Source: Massilia niastensis DSM 21313
GTDB taxonomy: Bacteria; Pseudomonadota; Gammaproteobacteria; Burkholderiales; Burkholderiaceae_D
Assembly: GCF_000382345.1 (NCBI RefSeq)
Contig: NZ_KB908084.1
Location: 85,652-149,651, forward strand
Length of the DNA stretch: 64,000 bases
Reading direction: 5' to 3'
The notes below the pieces were generated by a model. That model did no database searches and had not been told where the DNA came from. It saw nothing but the letters and a program-made list of their open reading frames with translations. How positions within the stretch are numbered: position 1 is the first letter of the stretch; each line of letters begins with the position of its first letter. Below are positions 25,719 to 34,155 of this stretch, one piece after another. Position numbers and translations under genes: made by a program.

Positions 25719-26185
25719 GCCGTCTTGTCTCCGGCGGCGCCTTCGCAGGGCTTGATCATGGACTGGATCCCGGTGAGCACGCGCAGGCAGGCCTCGATGT
25801 CGGCCCGGTCGAAGCCGGAGAAGACCTGGCGGCGGAACGGCATCAGCGCGTCTTCCATCTGCGCCGCGCGGGTCTTGCCGTCAGCGGTGAGCTGCAGCAG
25901 CTTGGCGCGGCGGTCCTGCGGATCCTCGCGCCGTTCGATCAGGCCGTTCTCGATCAGGAGGTCGACCACCCGCACCAGGGACGAGGCTTCGAGGCCGAGC
26001 GCATCGGCCAGCACGCCGGGACGCGCGCCGTTCTCGCCCAGGCGGCCCAGGATCAGCACTGGCAGCGCGGTCGCCTGCGACAGGCTGTACTGGGAAGCGA
26101 CCTTGTCCGCCATCGCCTTGTAGGCGCGCGACGCCTGGGTGAGGGCGGAGGTGAGTTGCATCAGGGTGTGGTCGAAGGAGTCCAT
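25715..26185 (-). CDS. MarR-family transcriptional regulator of the efflux operon
   Basis: 156-aa winged-helix regulator. The recognition region LSQATALPVLILGRLGENGARPGVLADALGLEASSLVRVVDLLIENGLIERREDPQDRRAKLLQLTADG carries the MarR DRR wing signature. The first gene of the operon, it overlaps FUSC by 4 bp. Family knowledge suggests ligand-relieved repression of its own operon. The 11-bp palindrome CTAAAGTTTAG 24 bp upstream is a candidate operator. Confidence 0.92.
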   Translation of the reverse strand: MDSFDHTLMQLTSALTQASRAYKAMADKVASQYSLSQATALPVLILGRLGENGARPGVLADALGLEASSLVRVVDLLIENGLIERREDPQDRRAKLLQLTADGKTRAAQMEDALMPFRRQVFSGFDRADIEACLRVLTGIQSMIKPCEGAAGDKTA

Positions 26186-26209
26186 GGCGGGCGCGTTTTG
26201 GTTTGAGTC

Positions 26210-26220
26210 CTAAAGTTTAG
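26210..26220. promoter_or_regulatory. candidate MarR operator
   Basis: CTAAAGTTTAG is an 11-bp palindrome apart from its central base. It lies 24 bp upstream of the marR start in the shared upstream region of marR and the GH43 gene. Assignment is by position and symmetry only. Confidence 0.4.
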
Positions 26221-26390
26221 CATGCGAAGTAATTTGCTGCAAAACAGCAGGCCTGCCTGGAACGCCATGGCGAAAGATGTAATTTTTGATATCGGTAGGC
26301 TGATAAATGTGATTGGAAGAACAATTGAATTTCCACCATCCTGCGTATTCATCACACATACCGATAACGATAAAATCACGGAGACGACAA

Positions 26391-28733
26391 TTGAAGAAGA
26401 CACTGTCCCTGGTGGGGACCTGCGCCATCCTGGCCTCGTCCATGTTTTCCCAGCATGCCGCCGCCCAGGCGGGTTTTACTCCCATCAGCTTTCAAAACGC
26501 ATCCGTCCACGATCCTTCGGTGATCAAGGTCGGCGACACGTTCTATGTGTTCGGTTCCCACCTGGCCGCGGCGAAGTCGAAGGACCTGATGAAGTGGCAG
26601 CAGATGACCGACAGCGTCAGCGCCACCAATCCGCTGTTCCTGAACGGCGCGGCGAACGTGTTCACCGAACTGGCCGAGACCTTCAGCTGGGCGCAGTCGA
26701 ACACGCTGTGGGCGGCGGACGTCCGTCAGCTGGCCGACGGCAGGTTCTACATGTACTACAACGCCTGCAAGGGCGATTCGCCGCGCTCGGCCCTGGGCAT
26801 CGCCGTGGCCAGCAACATCGAAGGTCCCTACGTCGACAAGGGCATCATCCTGAAGTCCGGCATGTGGGGGCAGGCGAGCCATGACGGCACGGTCTACGAC
26901 GCGCTCAAGCACCCGAACGCCGTCGACCCGCATGTGTTCTTCGATAATGGCGGCAAGCTGTGGATGATCTACGGCTCGTATTCGGGCGGGATCTTCATCA
27001 TGCAGATGAACCCGGCCAATGGCATGCCCCTGCCGGGCCAGGGCTACGGCAAGCGCCTGATCGGCGGTAACCACAGCCGCATCGAAGGGGCGTATGTGAT
27101 GTACAGCCCGGCCAGCGGCTACTACTACATGTTCACCTCGTTCGGCGGCCTGGATGCGAGCGGCGGCTACAACATGCGGGTGGCGCGCTCGCTCAATCCC
27201 GATGGCCCGTATGTCGACGCCCAGGGCAACGACATGGCGAACGTGAAGTCGAATCCCGCCAAACCCCTGTTCGATGACGCCTCGATCGCGCCCTACGGCG
27301 TCAAGCTGATGGGGAACTTCCTGTTCGAGCGCAAGCTGGGCGACGCCGGCACCGGCATCGGCACCGGCTATGTCTCGCCCGGCCACAACTCGGCCTACTA
27401 CGACGCGGCGACGAAAAAGCACTTCCTGCTCTTCCATGCGCGCTTCCCCGAGCGCGGCGAGCAGCATGAAGTCCGCGTCCACCAGATGTTCATGAACGCC
27501 GACGGCTGGCCGGTGGTCGCGCCTTACCGCTATGCGAACGAGAACCTGGCGGCGGTGCGGCGCGAATTCGTGGTCGGCGACTACATGTTCGTCAATCACG
27601 GCAAGGACATCTCCGCCGCCGTCAAGAAGTCGCAGCTCGTCACCCTGAACGGCAACGGCACGGTCACGGGCGCGGCGAGCGGCAGCTGGGCGCTGGTCGG
27701 CAGCAACCAGGTCGAGATCAGCCTGTCCGGCTCTTCGCCGTACAAGGGCGTCTTCCTCAGCCAGTGGGACGAGACCTCGAAGAGCTATGTGATGACCTTC
27801 TCCGCCCTGTCGCGCGAGGGTGTGGCCGTCTATGGCAGCCGCCTGCTGCCGAAGACCGATGCGCAGGTGGTCAATGCGGTCTACGCCGAGCTTGGCCTGG
27901 GCAATACCAGCGCCGTCACGGCCAACCTGAGCCTGCCGACCGTGGGGTCGCGCGGCGCCGGCATTGCGTGGACCTCGTCGAATCCCGCCGTGGTGAGCAA
28001 TACCGGCGTGGTGAGCGCCCCATCGAACAGCGACGTCACCCTCACGCTCACGGCGCGCATCACGAAAGGAACTGCGACGGCATTGAAAACCTTCACCGTC
28101 ACCGTGCGCAAGGCGGGCGGCCTGCTGGCCCATTACGCCTTCGACGGCAACCTCGCGGATGCGAACGGCGTGTTCGCTCCCGGGACCGTCGTCGGCAACC
28201 GACTCGATGCGGCCGGCGGCAGCCTTGGCTATGAAGCCGGCGTCAAGGGCAGCGCCGCCGTCTTCAATGGCGCGACCGGCATACGCCTGCCCAATGGCCT
28301 CATCTCCAGCAACAACTACACGGTCTCGCTCTGGCTCAAGCCTGCGCAGCTCACGGCGTTCAGCACCACCTTCTTCGGCGCACGCACCGGCGAATCCTGG
28401 CTCAGCCTGCTGCCGATGGGGCATGACTTCGTGGGCGGCGCCTCCATGCTCTGGTCGGGCACGGCCTGGTACGACGCCGGGCTGGGCATGAATATCCCGG
28501 TCGGCCGCTGGTCGCACCTGGCCTTCACCGTCAGGAACGGCGCGGTGAACGTCTACGTGGACGGCGTGAGGAAATTCAGCGGAACGAACTTCCCGAACAT
28601 CTTCACCAACGCCAGCGGCGTGTTCTCGCTGGGCGTGAACTGGTGGGATACGCCGTACAAGGGCTCGATGGACGAGCTGCGCATCTATGGCACGGCGCTG
28701 GGCGATGCCGACGTGTCGGCCCTGGCCCGCTAG
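26391..28733 (+). CDS. secreted GH43 endo-arabinanase-like enzyme with LamG-type domain
   Basis: 780-aa secreted glycosidase, likely hydrolysing alpha-1,5-arabinan. The start is TTG 26391 behind GGAG, giving signal peptide MKKTLSLVGTCAILASSMFSQHAAAQ. The five-bladed GH43 domain has candidate catalytic Asp41 (HDPSVI), Asp179 (NAVDPHVFF) and Glu232 (RIEGAYVMY). Around residues 370-490 lies an arabinanase C-terminal beta domain, then a bacterial Ig-like segment (GIAWTSSNPAVVSNTGVVSA) and a C-terminal LamG/concanavalin-like domain (about 580-780: GLLAHYAFDGNLADANG ... MDELRIYG). The extra domains suggest polysaccharide binding. No operon partners are evident; the PEP-CTERM gene follows 40 bp later. 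Confidence 0.88.
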   Translation: MKKTLSLVGTCAILASSMFSQHAAAQAGFTPISFQNASVHDPSVIKVGDTFYVFGSHLAAAKSKDLMKWQQMTDSVSATNPLFLNGAANVFTELAETFSWAQSNTLWAADVRQLADGRFYMYYNACKGDSPRSALGIAVASNIEGPYVDKGIILKSGMWGQASHDGTVYDALKHPNAVDPHVFFDNGGKLWMIYGSYSGGIFIMQMNPANGMPLPGQGYGKRLIGGNHSRIEGAYVMYSPASGYYYMFTSFGGLDASGGYNMRVARSLNPDGPYVDAQGNDMANVKSNPAKPLFDDASIAPYGVKLMGNFLFERKLGDAGTGIGTGYVSPGHNSAYYDAATKKHFLLFHARFPERGEQHEVRVHQMFMNADGWPVVAPYRYANENLAAVRREFVVGDYMFVNHGKDISAAVKKSQLVTLNGNGTVTGAASGSWALVGSNQVEISLSGSSPYKGVFLSQWDETSKSYVMTFSALSREGVAVYGSRLLPKTDAQVVNAVYAELGLGNTSAVTANLSLPTVGSRGAGIAWTSSNPAVVSNTGVVSAPSNSDVTLTLTARITKGTATALKTFTVTVRKAGGLLAHYAFDGNLADANGVFAPGTVVGNRLDAAGGSLGYEAGVKGSAAVFNGATGIRLPNGLISSNNYTVSLWLKPAQLTAFSTTFFGARTGESWLSLLPMGHDFVGGASMLWSGTAWYDAGLGMNIPVGRWSHLAFTVRNGAVNVYVDGVRKFSGTNFPNIFTNASGVFSLGVNWWDTPYKGSMDELRIYGTALGDADVSALAR

Positions 28734-28773
28734 GCATCCATTGATCCAACGAGTGATTTTCGAGGAATAGAAC

Positions 28774-29331
28774 ATGAAGAAAACGATACTTTCCCTGTCG
28801 CTGGCCCTGGCTTCCGCAAGTTCGCTTGCCGGGGTGATCGGCTTCGACGACCTGTCCGGCGACGAAACCGAAGCGATCGCCAACGGCTACCAGGGCCTGG
28901 ACTGGGACAATCTCGGCGCGATCAGGGCCGATGCGTTTCCGGGCAGCGGCTATGCCGCGGGCACGGTCTCGTATGCGAATACCGCGTTCAACCGCGACGG
29001 CGGCACGGTCGCGATCTCGAAGGCCGGCGGCTTCCATTTCGTCGGCGCGTTCTTCACGTCGGCGTGGCTGGACCAGGAAATCTCCTTCGAAGGCTTCCGG
29101 AATGGCGAACTGCTGTATGCCACCGATGCGTCCTACGTGCTGGACACCACGACGCCGCTGTGGATCCGGCTCGGCTGGGCGGGCATCGATACCCTGGTCA
29201 TCCATAACAGCAGCGGAACGCAGTGGGCGATGGACGAGTTCACGGTGCCCGAGCCGGCATCGCTGGCCTTGTTCGGCGCGTCGCTGGCGGGCCTGATGCT
29301 GTCGCGCAGGCGCAGGAACGCGTCGATCTGA
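28774..29331 (+). CDS. PEP-CTERM sorting domain protein
   Basis: 185-aa exported protein. Signal peptide MKKTILSLSLALASASSLAG, a beta-rich middle without recognised enzymatic motifs (GFDDLSGDETEAIANGYQGLDWDN), and the sorting tail VPEPASLALFGASLAGLMLSRRRR, which is the PEP motif, a membrane helix and an Arg cluster cut by an exosortase. Family knowledge links such proteins to surface display or exopolysaccharide matrices. The exosortase gene is not in this window. A good ribosome site (GAGGAA) precedes the ATG. Confidence 0.93.
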   Translation: MKKTILSLSLALASASSLAGVIGFDDLSGDETEAIANGYQGLDWDNLGAIRADAFPGSGYAAGTVSYANTAFNRDGGTVAISKAGGFHFVGAFFTSAWLDQEISFEGFRNGELLYATDASYVLDTTTPLWIRLGWAGIDTLVIHNSSGTQWAMDEFTVPEPASLALFGASLAGLMLSRRRRNASI

Positions 29332-29391
29332 CCGCGGGTGGCTTGATCCGGTATCATGGGCCGACGATGCCTTTCACGCCACCCGATCCTC

Positions 29392-29643
29392 ATGAGCAAA
29401 GACGAACAACTGACAGATGACGCCATGGCGGCGCTGCGCGCCCGCTTCCAGCAACAATCGCGCAAGGCGCAGGCGTATTACGCGGTGATGCACGAGGTCC
29501 GCGGCCTCGTGGGGAGCGACGATGCGGCAAACAGCTGGATGAACCAGGCGCTGCCGGCCTTCGGCGGCAGGACGGCGGCCCAGCTGGTGGGCGAGGGACG
29601 CGAGAACGAGGTCCTGGCCCACATCCGCACACTGCGGACATGA
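29392..29643 (+). CDS. orphan MbcA/ParS/Xre-type antitoxin domain protein (DUF2384)
   Basis: 83-aa protein whose C-terminal half DAANSWMNQALPAFGGRTAAQLVGEGRENEVLAHIRTL matches the toxin-binding domain of RES-Xre/MbcA antitoxins (W-M/L ... P-A-x-G-G-R-T-A/P-x-x-L). The N-terminal 40 residues are helical but lack a clear Xre helix-turn-helix. No RES-domain toxin gene lies on either side: a PEP-CTERM gene precedes it and a convergent TonB receptor follows. ATG 29392 gives the family-length product. It may be a solitary regulator or the remnant of a pair. Confidence 0.75.
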   Translation: MSKDEQLTDDAMAALRARFQQQSRKAQAYYAVMHEVRGLVGSDDAANSWMNQALPAFGGRTAAQLVGEGRENEVLAHIRTLRT

Positions 29644-29648
29644 ACGAA

Positions 29649-29674
29649 AAAAGGTCCCGCGAGCGGGACCTTTT
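29649..29674. terminator. bidirectional Rho-independent terminator
   Basis: A perfect 8-bp stem GGTCCCGC/GCGGGACC with a 2-nt gap is extended by four A-T pairs and flanked by an A-run and a T-run, so it can end transcripts from both the antitoxin-like gene (+) and the TonB receptor (-). Confidence 0.9.
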
Positions 29675-29708
29675 CACGTGAACAGCGCCTGCGAGGGCGC
29701 TGCGCGCA

Positions 29709-32099
29709 TCAGAACTTGTGCGACAGGCGCGCAAACGCCGCGGTGCCGTTCAGGCCGAACTGCACGCTCTCGTACTTGAAGCCGTTGTCGGTCTCGTTCG
29801 GATCCTGGGTGGTCGGCTTGGCGTTGAAGATGTTGGTGCCGCCCACGGTCAGCTTGGTCTTCTCGGTGAAGGACCAGGTGAACGACAGGTCGGCCGAGGT
29901 CTTCGCTTCGTAGTGCTGGTTCGGCACCGGCGGACCCGAGAAGGTGCCCAGGGTCTGCGGGCCGAAGTGGATCAGGCGCACCGAGGTTTCGAGACGGCCA
30001 TCGATGTAATCGAGGCCCAGGGTGGCCTTGCGGCGCGGCGCTCCTTCCTCGATGAACAGGCGCTCGCGCTCCGACAGCAGCACGTCCTCGAAGCCGGCCA
30101 GCGCCGCCGGTGCTTTCACGCGCTTGACTTCGGTCTTGCCGAAGTTCATGGCGAAGAAGGTGTTCAGGCGGCCCGTGCCCAGGCTGGTGCGGTTCGATAC
30201 CGTCAGGTCCAGGCCCTGGGTCTTGGTGTCCACCGAGTTCACGAAGAACTGCGCCTGGCCCACGCCCAGCGCCTGCAGGGTCGCGCCCAGCGCCGGGTAG
30301 TTGTCGGCGTCGAAGCGGCCCGACAGCACGATGCGGTCGTCGATGTCGATGCGGTACAGGTCGGCCGTCACCGAGGTCGACTGGGTCGGGCTCCAGGTCA
30401 GGCCCAGCGTATAGCTCTTCGACTCTTCATCCTTGAGCTGCGGGATGCCGGCGGCGTTCGCCACGCGGCCGCCGTTTGGCGCCAGCACCACGTCCAGCGG
30501 CTGGCCGCTGACGAAGTCGGTGAAGGTCGACGAGAAGAACACCTGCTGCAGCGACGGCGCGCGGAAGCCGGTGCTGGCCGAGCCGCGCAGCAGCATGGTC
30601 GGGTTCAGGCGGTAGGCGCCGGCCAGCTTGCCGGTGGTGGTCGAGCCGAAGTCCGAATAACGCTCGTGGCGCAGAGCGGTCTGCAGCTTGAACTTGTCGG
30701 TGACGTCGGTCTCGATGTCGACGTAGGCCGCGTTGCTGTGACGGTCGCTGTCGGTCTGGTCGCCCGGCTGGAAGCCCGGGAAGCCCTGGCTGCCCGCGTT
30801 GCCACCGAAGCCCACGCCGTCGGCGTCGATGTAGGAACCGGCTTCGCCGGCGAAGATCTGGTAGTTCTCGCGGCGGTGCTCGAGGCCGAAGGCCACGTTC
30901 ATGCCCTTCAGGACGTCGCCGTAGAAGCGGCTGATGTCCAGGTTGGTGGTCGCCTGGCGGAACGAGAAGCCGCCCGCGTCGAAGGAGCGGGCGCTCACGC
31001 CCTGGCCGCCATTGAGCAGGTCCAGGTTCGCGATCGACGCGTTCAGGGTGTTGTTGATGTTGTACATCAGGCGGTTGTAGCCGTAGGTCTGCGACAGGTC
31101 GGCATTCCATTCGCCCACCGCCCAGCGGTAGCCCACGGTGCCCCAGCGGTCGTCGACGTCGCCGTCGATGAAGGGGACGAAGCCGTTCGGGTACATGGCG
31201 GCCGAGTTACGCGACGGGATGTCTTCCGAACCAAGGCCTTCGCGTGCGAACGCGGCCGACGAGGCGTCGCGCTTCTGGGCGCCCGCGGTGAAGTACAGCT
31301 TGCCCGGACCGGTCGGGAATTCGCCGTTCAGGTAGAGGGTCTGGTTCTCGGCCTTGGTGTCGCCGATGATGCGCGGGTTGCCCGGCTCGGAGCGGTTCGA
31401 GCGGCCACGGTCGAGGTATTCGCCGGTGATGCCCAGCACGCCGCCGCCGACGGCCACGCCGCAGTAGGCCGACGCCAGCCAGTTCTCGCCGTCGCCTTCG
31501 GTGTACTGGCCATAGCCGAGCACCGATTCGCAGCCCAGGTTCTTCTTCAGTTCGATGTTGATCACGCCGGCGATCGCGTCCGAGCCGTATTGCGCGGCGG
31601 CGCCGTCGCGCAGCACCTGCACGTTGCGGATCGCGAGCAGCGGGATGGCGTTCATGTCGGTGCCGGTATTGCCGCGGTTGCGCGCGCCGAACAGGTTTAC
31701 CAGGGCCACCGTGTGGCGGCGCTTGCCGTTCACCAGCACCAGGGTCTGGTCCGAGCCCAGGCCGCGCAGCGCGGCCGAGTCGACCAGGTCGGCGCCGTCC
31801 GCGCCGGTCTGGCGGGTCGAGTTGAACGAGGGCGAGATATTCGTCAGCGTCTGCGCCAGGTCGAACGATCCGCCTTGTTCAGCCGCTTTCGTCATCGGGA
31901 TGAAATCGACCGGCACCGGGGTGTCGATGGAGGAGGCGTTGACGCGGCGCGAACCGACCACGTTGACGCTCTGGATGTCACCGGTGATGGCCGGCGCGGT
32001 GTCCTGGGCATGCGCGACGGCGGGAAGGAATGCGGCGAGCGCGGCGCCGCCGTACAGGGCGAGCAGCACCGACTGGGGAATCAGTTTGAGTTTGAGCAC
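29709..32099 (-). CDS. TonB-dependent receptor
   Basis: 796-aa outer-membrane active transporter. Signal peptide MLKLKLIPQSVLLALYGGAALAAFLPAVAHAQ; plug domain about residues 45-180 (VNVVGSRRVNASSIDTPVPVD ... LVNGKRRHTVALVNLFGARNRGNTGTDMNAIPLLAIRNVQVLRDGAAAQYGSDAIAGVINIELKK); the rest is a 22-strand-type barrel ending in the outer-membrane signature FARLSHKF with terminal Phe. RSGNTG-like content in the plug is common in receptors for sugars or complex organic ligands, but the ligand cannot be assigned. It is transcribed alone, towards the shared terminator. Confidence 0.94.
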   Translation of the reverse strand: MLKLKLIPQSVLLALYGGAALAAFLPAVAHAQDTAPAITGDIQSVNVVGSRRVNASSIDTPVPVDFIPMTKAAEQGGSFDLAQTLTNISPSFNSTRQTGADGADLVDSAALRGLGSDQTLVLVNGKRRHTVALVNLFGARNRGNTGTDMNAIPLLAIRNVQVLRDGAAAQYGSDAIAGVINIELKKNLGCESVLGYGQYTEGDGENWLASAYCGVAVGGGVLGITGEYLDRGRSNRSEPGNPRIIGDTKAENQTLYLNGEFPTGPGKLYFTAGAQKRDASSAAFAREGLGSEDIPSRNSAAMYPNGFVPFIDGDVDDRWGTVGYRWAVGEWNADLSQTYGYNRLMYNINNTLNASIANLDLLNGGQGVSARSFDAGGFSFRQATTNLDISRFYGDVLKGMNVAFGLEHRRENYQIFAGEAGSYIDADGVGFGGNAGSQGFPGFQPGDQTDSDRHSNAAYVDIETDVTDKFKLQTALRHERYSDFGSTTTGKLAGAYRLNPTMLLRGSASTGFRAPSLQQVFFSSTFTDFVSGQPLDVVLAPNGGRVANAAGIPQLKDEESKSYTLGLTWSPTQSTSVTADLYRIDIDDRIVLSGRFDADNYPALGATLQALGVGQAQFFVNSVDTKTQGLDLTVSNRTSLGTGRLNTFFAMNFGKTEVKRVKAPAALAGFEDVLLSERERLFIEEGAPRRKATLGLDYIDGRLETSVRLIHFGPQTLGTFSGPPVPNQHYEAKTSADLSFTWSFTEKTKLTVGGTNIFNAKPTTQDPNETDNGFKYESVQFGLNGTAAFARLSHKF

Positions 32100-32453
32100 A
32101 GATTTTCTCCGGGGGAAAAGTGAATACTAATCAATTGACTCTTCGTCCACCACCGGAGTTGTCGTATTAACACAACGATGTAATTACATAACCTGCGTTT
32201 ATTCGACTAAGTATGACAATTTTTAGACAAAGCGCATTGTCTCAATCCGTTCTACGTCCAAAAAAACGCGGCGCCGGTTTTCATCAGTCGCCACGCTTCG
32301 ATGAGGGCGCGCGGATGTTGACGCCGTGCTGCCGGTCATATCAAGGCTTCTACGGCTTCCTTCTGCCACACCAGGATGTGGCATTCGGGGTCAGGTCTGT
32401 CATTCGGACATGGACGCCCAACACTTGCGAAATCTCAGCTCGACTTGGTCCAT
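32100..32453. other. gene-free scar region left of the insertion sequence
   Basis: 354 bp without a supported gene. It holds the TonB receptor upstream region, an 'ATGACAATTTTTAGACAAA' segment (32213-32231) repeated at 34083-34101 with one change, a diverged copy of the M61 peptidase 3' region (32271-32375), and the left inverted repeats. The ORF at 32213-32785 shows no family features. Confidence 0.6.
32271..32375 (-). pseudogene. remnant copy of M61 peptidase 3' end and downstream flank
   Basis: This stretch aligns, in the same orientation, with 35389-35493, which covers the last codons of the M61 peptidase gene and about 72 bp beyond its stop. Shared blocks include GCGGCGCCGGTT, CAGTCGCC, TTCGATGAGGG, GCTGCCGGT and GGCTTCT. 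By eye identity is about 80 per cent with a few one-base gaps. The equivalent of the stop region is at about 32341. Upstream coding sequence is missing, apparently replaced by mobile DNA. Confidence 0.6.
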
Positions 32454-33903
32454 TTATGCCGCGTAGCAGACCGTTTCCGTCAGGCGGTCGAACAAGGCGC
32501 GCGGGATTTTCACCATGTCGCGCCGATGTTCCGACCCTTCATCAATCCATTCACTCCATAACGAGCGGCGTACCAGGGCGATGGTGTCGGAGAACGTGGG
32601 GCTGTCTTTTGCGTACCACGCGGCATGCCGGGTCATCAGGCTGCCCTGTGGCAGCAACTGCCTGGCCGTCAAGACCACGATCGAATACAGCGCCAGGATC
32701 ACCGGCGTGCTGCATGCGATGGCACGGTCGGACCATTGCCGCTGTGTTTCCATGCCCAGGTGCGCACGTGCCTCTTCGAAGGTGACCTCGACCTGCCAGC
32801 GGCGGATGAACCAGGCCAGGATCTGCTCAGGTTCGGCAGTCTCGTCGGTGCAGAGGAACGCCTGCGGCTCAAGCTTGCGTTGCGCATCGCGCACCAGGAC
32901 CCAGCGCAGCGGCACGACCGGCATGCCACCGCGATACCAGACGGCGGTCCCCGTGGCGATCTCGACGGCCTTGTTGCCCTGGCCATACCATTGGGACAGG
33001 GTCACGCCGCGCCACCGGGTGGCCTTGGATGTCGATACCGCTTTCAGCGTCGGCTGGCGCGGTCCCTTGCATCGCGGCCGCCCGCGCGTGCCGGGTACAC
33101 GCTGGGGCGCCGGATCGTACAGCGTCGCGTCGAGCCGCAGGCGGGTGACGATGCAGAGCTTGTGGCGTACCGCATTGAGCAATTCCAGGGCCGCGAAGCT
33201 GCTGTCGGCGACGACCACGATGGGCCGTTCACGCACCCAGCGCCTGACCATCAACAGCAATTGCCGGGCGCGGTCGGTGAGCCTGTTGGGATGCCGTCCC
33301 CGCTTCAGATAATAACGCTCGGACGGCGCCAGCACCGAGCAGAAGGGCAGTGCCCAACAGCGCCTGGCCCATGGAATCGGCGCAACGAGCATCAGGCACA
33401 ACCAGCGAAAACCGCTGGCCTTGACGAAATGACCGAGGCCCGATCGCACCGGATCGCGGTAAATGCCTCTGGCGGCTATCTTGGCTCCGCGGCGCCGCTC
33501 GATCGTATCGTCCAGCGCCATGAGCAAGGGACCATCCGGCACGAACGCCTCGATCAGCATTCCCAGCAAACGCCGGCTCGCAGCCAATGTCGACCATTTG
33601 ACGCGGTTCAGTACCCGGTGATACTTCTGGAATTGCCGTTCCTGCGACAAGCCCATGACGCGCAGCACGGCACTGACCGTGCGTGGCCCGACCGCCAGGA
33701 TCGCTCCGGCCAACAATACCTGTGCCAGCGGCCAGGCACGCTTGGAAAACACATCGGACAATCCTACAATGGCTCTCGTAAGCCCGGATGAAATAGTTGC
33801 CACGATTAACCTCTCTGCCAGGATCGGTCAATCGGTAACTATACATTCGGGCTTGCCTTTTTCTGCGCGCGTATTCCTCTCAAATGGACAAAGTCGAGCT
33901 CAG
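32434..33903 (-). mobile_element. insertion sequence with 22-bp inverted repeats
   Basis: Imperfect 22-bp terminal repeats (20 of 22 matching), beginning CTCAGCTCGACTTGGTCC at 32434 and CTGAGCTCGACTTTGTCC on the other strand ending at 33903, enclose a single transposase gene. The 1470-bp length suits a one-gene IS. No target-site duplication is visible, so exact ends may be off by a few bases. Confidence 0.72.
32454..33803 (-). CDS. DDE-type transposase (IS4/IS701-like)
   Basis: 449-aa transposase, apparently intact. The N-terminal domain (QERQFQKYHRVLNRVKWS) is followed by the RNase-H-like core: first acidic residues LMALDDTIERRRGAKIAARGIYRD (Asp98/Asp99), a second Asp in VVVADSSFAALELL (about residue 215), and the catalytic Glu region FIRRWQVEVTFEEARAHLGMETQRQWSD (about 350-380), which resembles the Y/W-x-x-R-W-x-x-E signature of IS4-group elements. 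The family name is uncertain. The stop codon lies within the left inverted repeat, as is common in compact ISs. Confidence 0.88.
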   Translation of the reverse strand: MATISSGLTRAIVGLSDVFSKRAWPLAQVLLAGAILAVGPRTVSAVLRVMGLSQERQFQKYHRVLNRVKWSTLAASRRLLGMLIEAFVPDGPLLMALDDTIERRRGAKIAARGIYRDPVRSGLGHFVKASGFRWLCLMLVAPIPWARRCWALPFCSVLAPSERYYLKRGRHPNRLTDRARQLLLMVRRWVRERPIVVVADSSFAALELLNAVRHKLCIVTRLRLDATLYDPAPQRVPGTRGRPRCKGPRQPTLKAVSTSKATRWRGVTLSQWYGQGNKAVEIATGTAVWYRGGMPVVPLRWVLVRDAQRKLEPQAFLCTDETAEPEQILAWFIRRWQVEVTFEEARAHLGMETQRQWSDRAIACSTPVILALYSIVVLTARQLLPQGSLMTRHAAWYAKDSPTFSDTIALVRRSLWSEWIDEGSEHRRDMVKIPRALFDRLTETVCYAA

Positions 33904-34155
33904 AACGGTGTTAAGTATGCTGAGACTTTTTCCTCTTTCCGACATGGTCGTGATACGCGGTTTCGATGATAAATGTGAGCCAAACATTGACGAGTTTGGG
34001 ATAAACGAACCAGCATTTTGAGATAGAGCAAAGGTGCTTGCTCGGTGTCCGAATGACAGACCTGACCCTGACCCTTCCCCACATGACAATTTTCAGACAA
34101 AAGCTCCTCAGCGGCCATCGGATTTCGGCGCAATGCGCAGGTCTGCGCAGCCGCA
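33904..34155. other. gene-free region right of the insertion sequence
   Basis: About 250 bp between the inner repeat and the enolase-superfamily gene. It contains the right part of the MITE-like element, its outer inverted repeat (34046-34068) and the copy of ATGACAATTTTCAGACAAA (34083-34101). The ORFs here show no conserved protein features. Confidence 0.55.

Larger units (their letters stand above)
32388..34068. mobile_element. MITE-like inverted-repeat element interrupted by an IS
   Basis: A perfect 23-bp inverted repeat starting GGGTCAGGTCTGTCATTC occurs at 32388-32410 and, reversed, at 34046-34068. If the insertion sequence between the inner repeats (32434-33903) is removed, about 211 bp remain between and including these ends, the size of a small non-autonomous element. 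No target duplication is obvious. The outer repeats could instead belong to a larger version of the same element. Confidence 0.5.

Noticed and set aside
29718..32123. 801-aa plus-strand ORF opposite the TonB receptor
   Set aside because: Shadow reading frame with biased composition; the receptor on the minus strand is complete.
32213..32785. 190-aa ORF across the left IS boundary
   Set aside because: It crosses a diverged repeat, two inverted repeats and the transposase 3' end in antisense; no conserved protein features.
32434..33903. Target-site duplication for the IS
   Set aside because: The flanks (gcgaaat and aacggtg) do not match; no duplication can be claimed.
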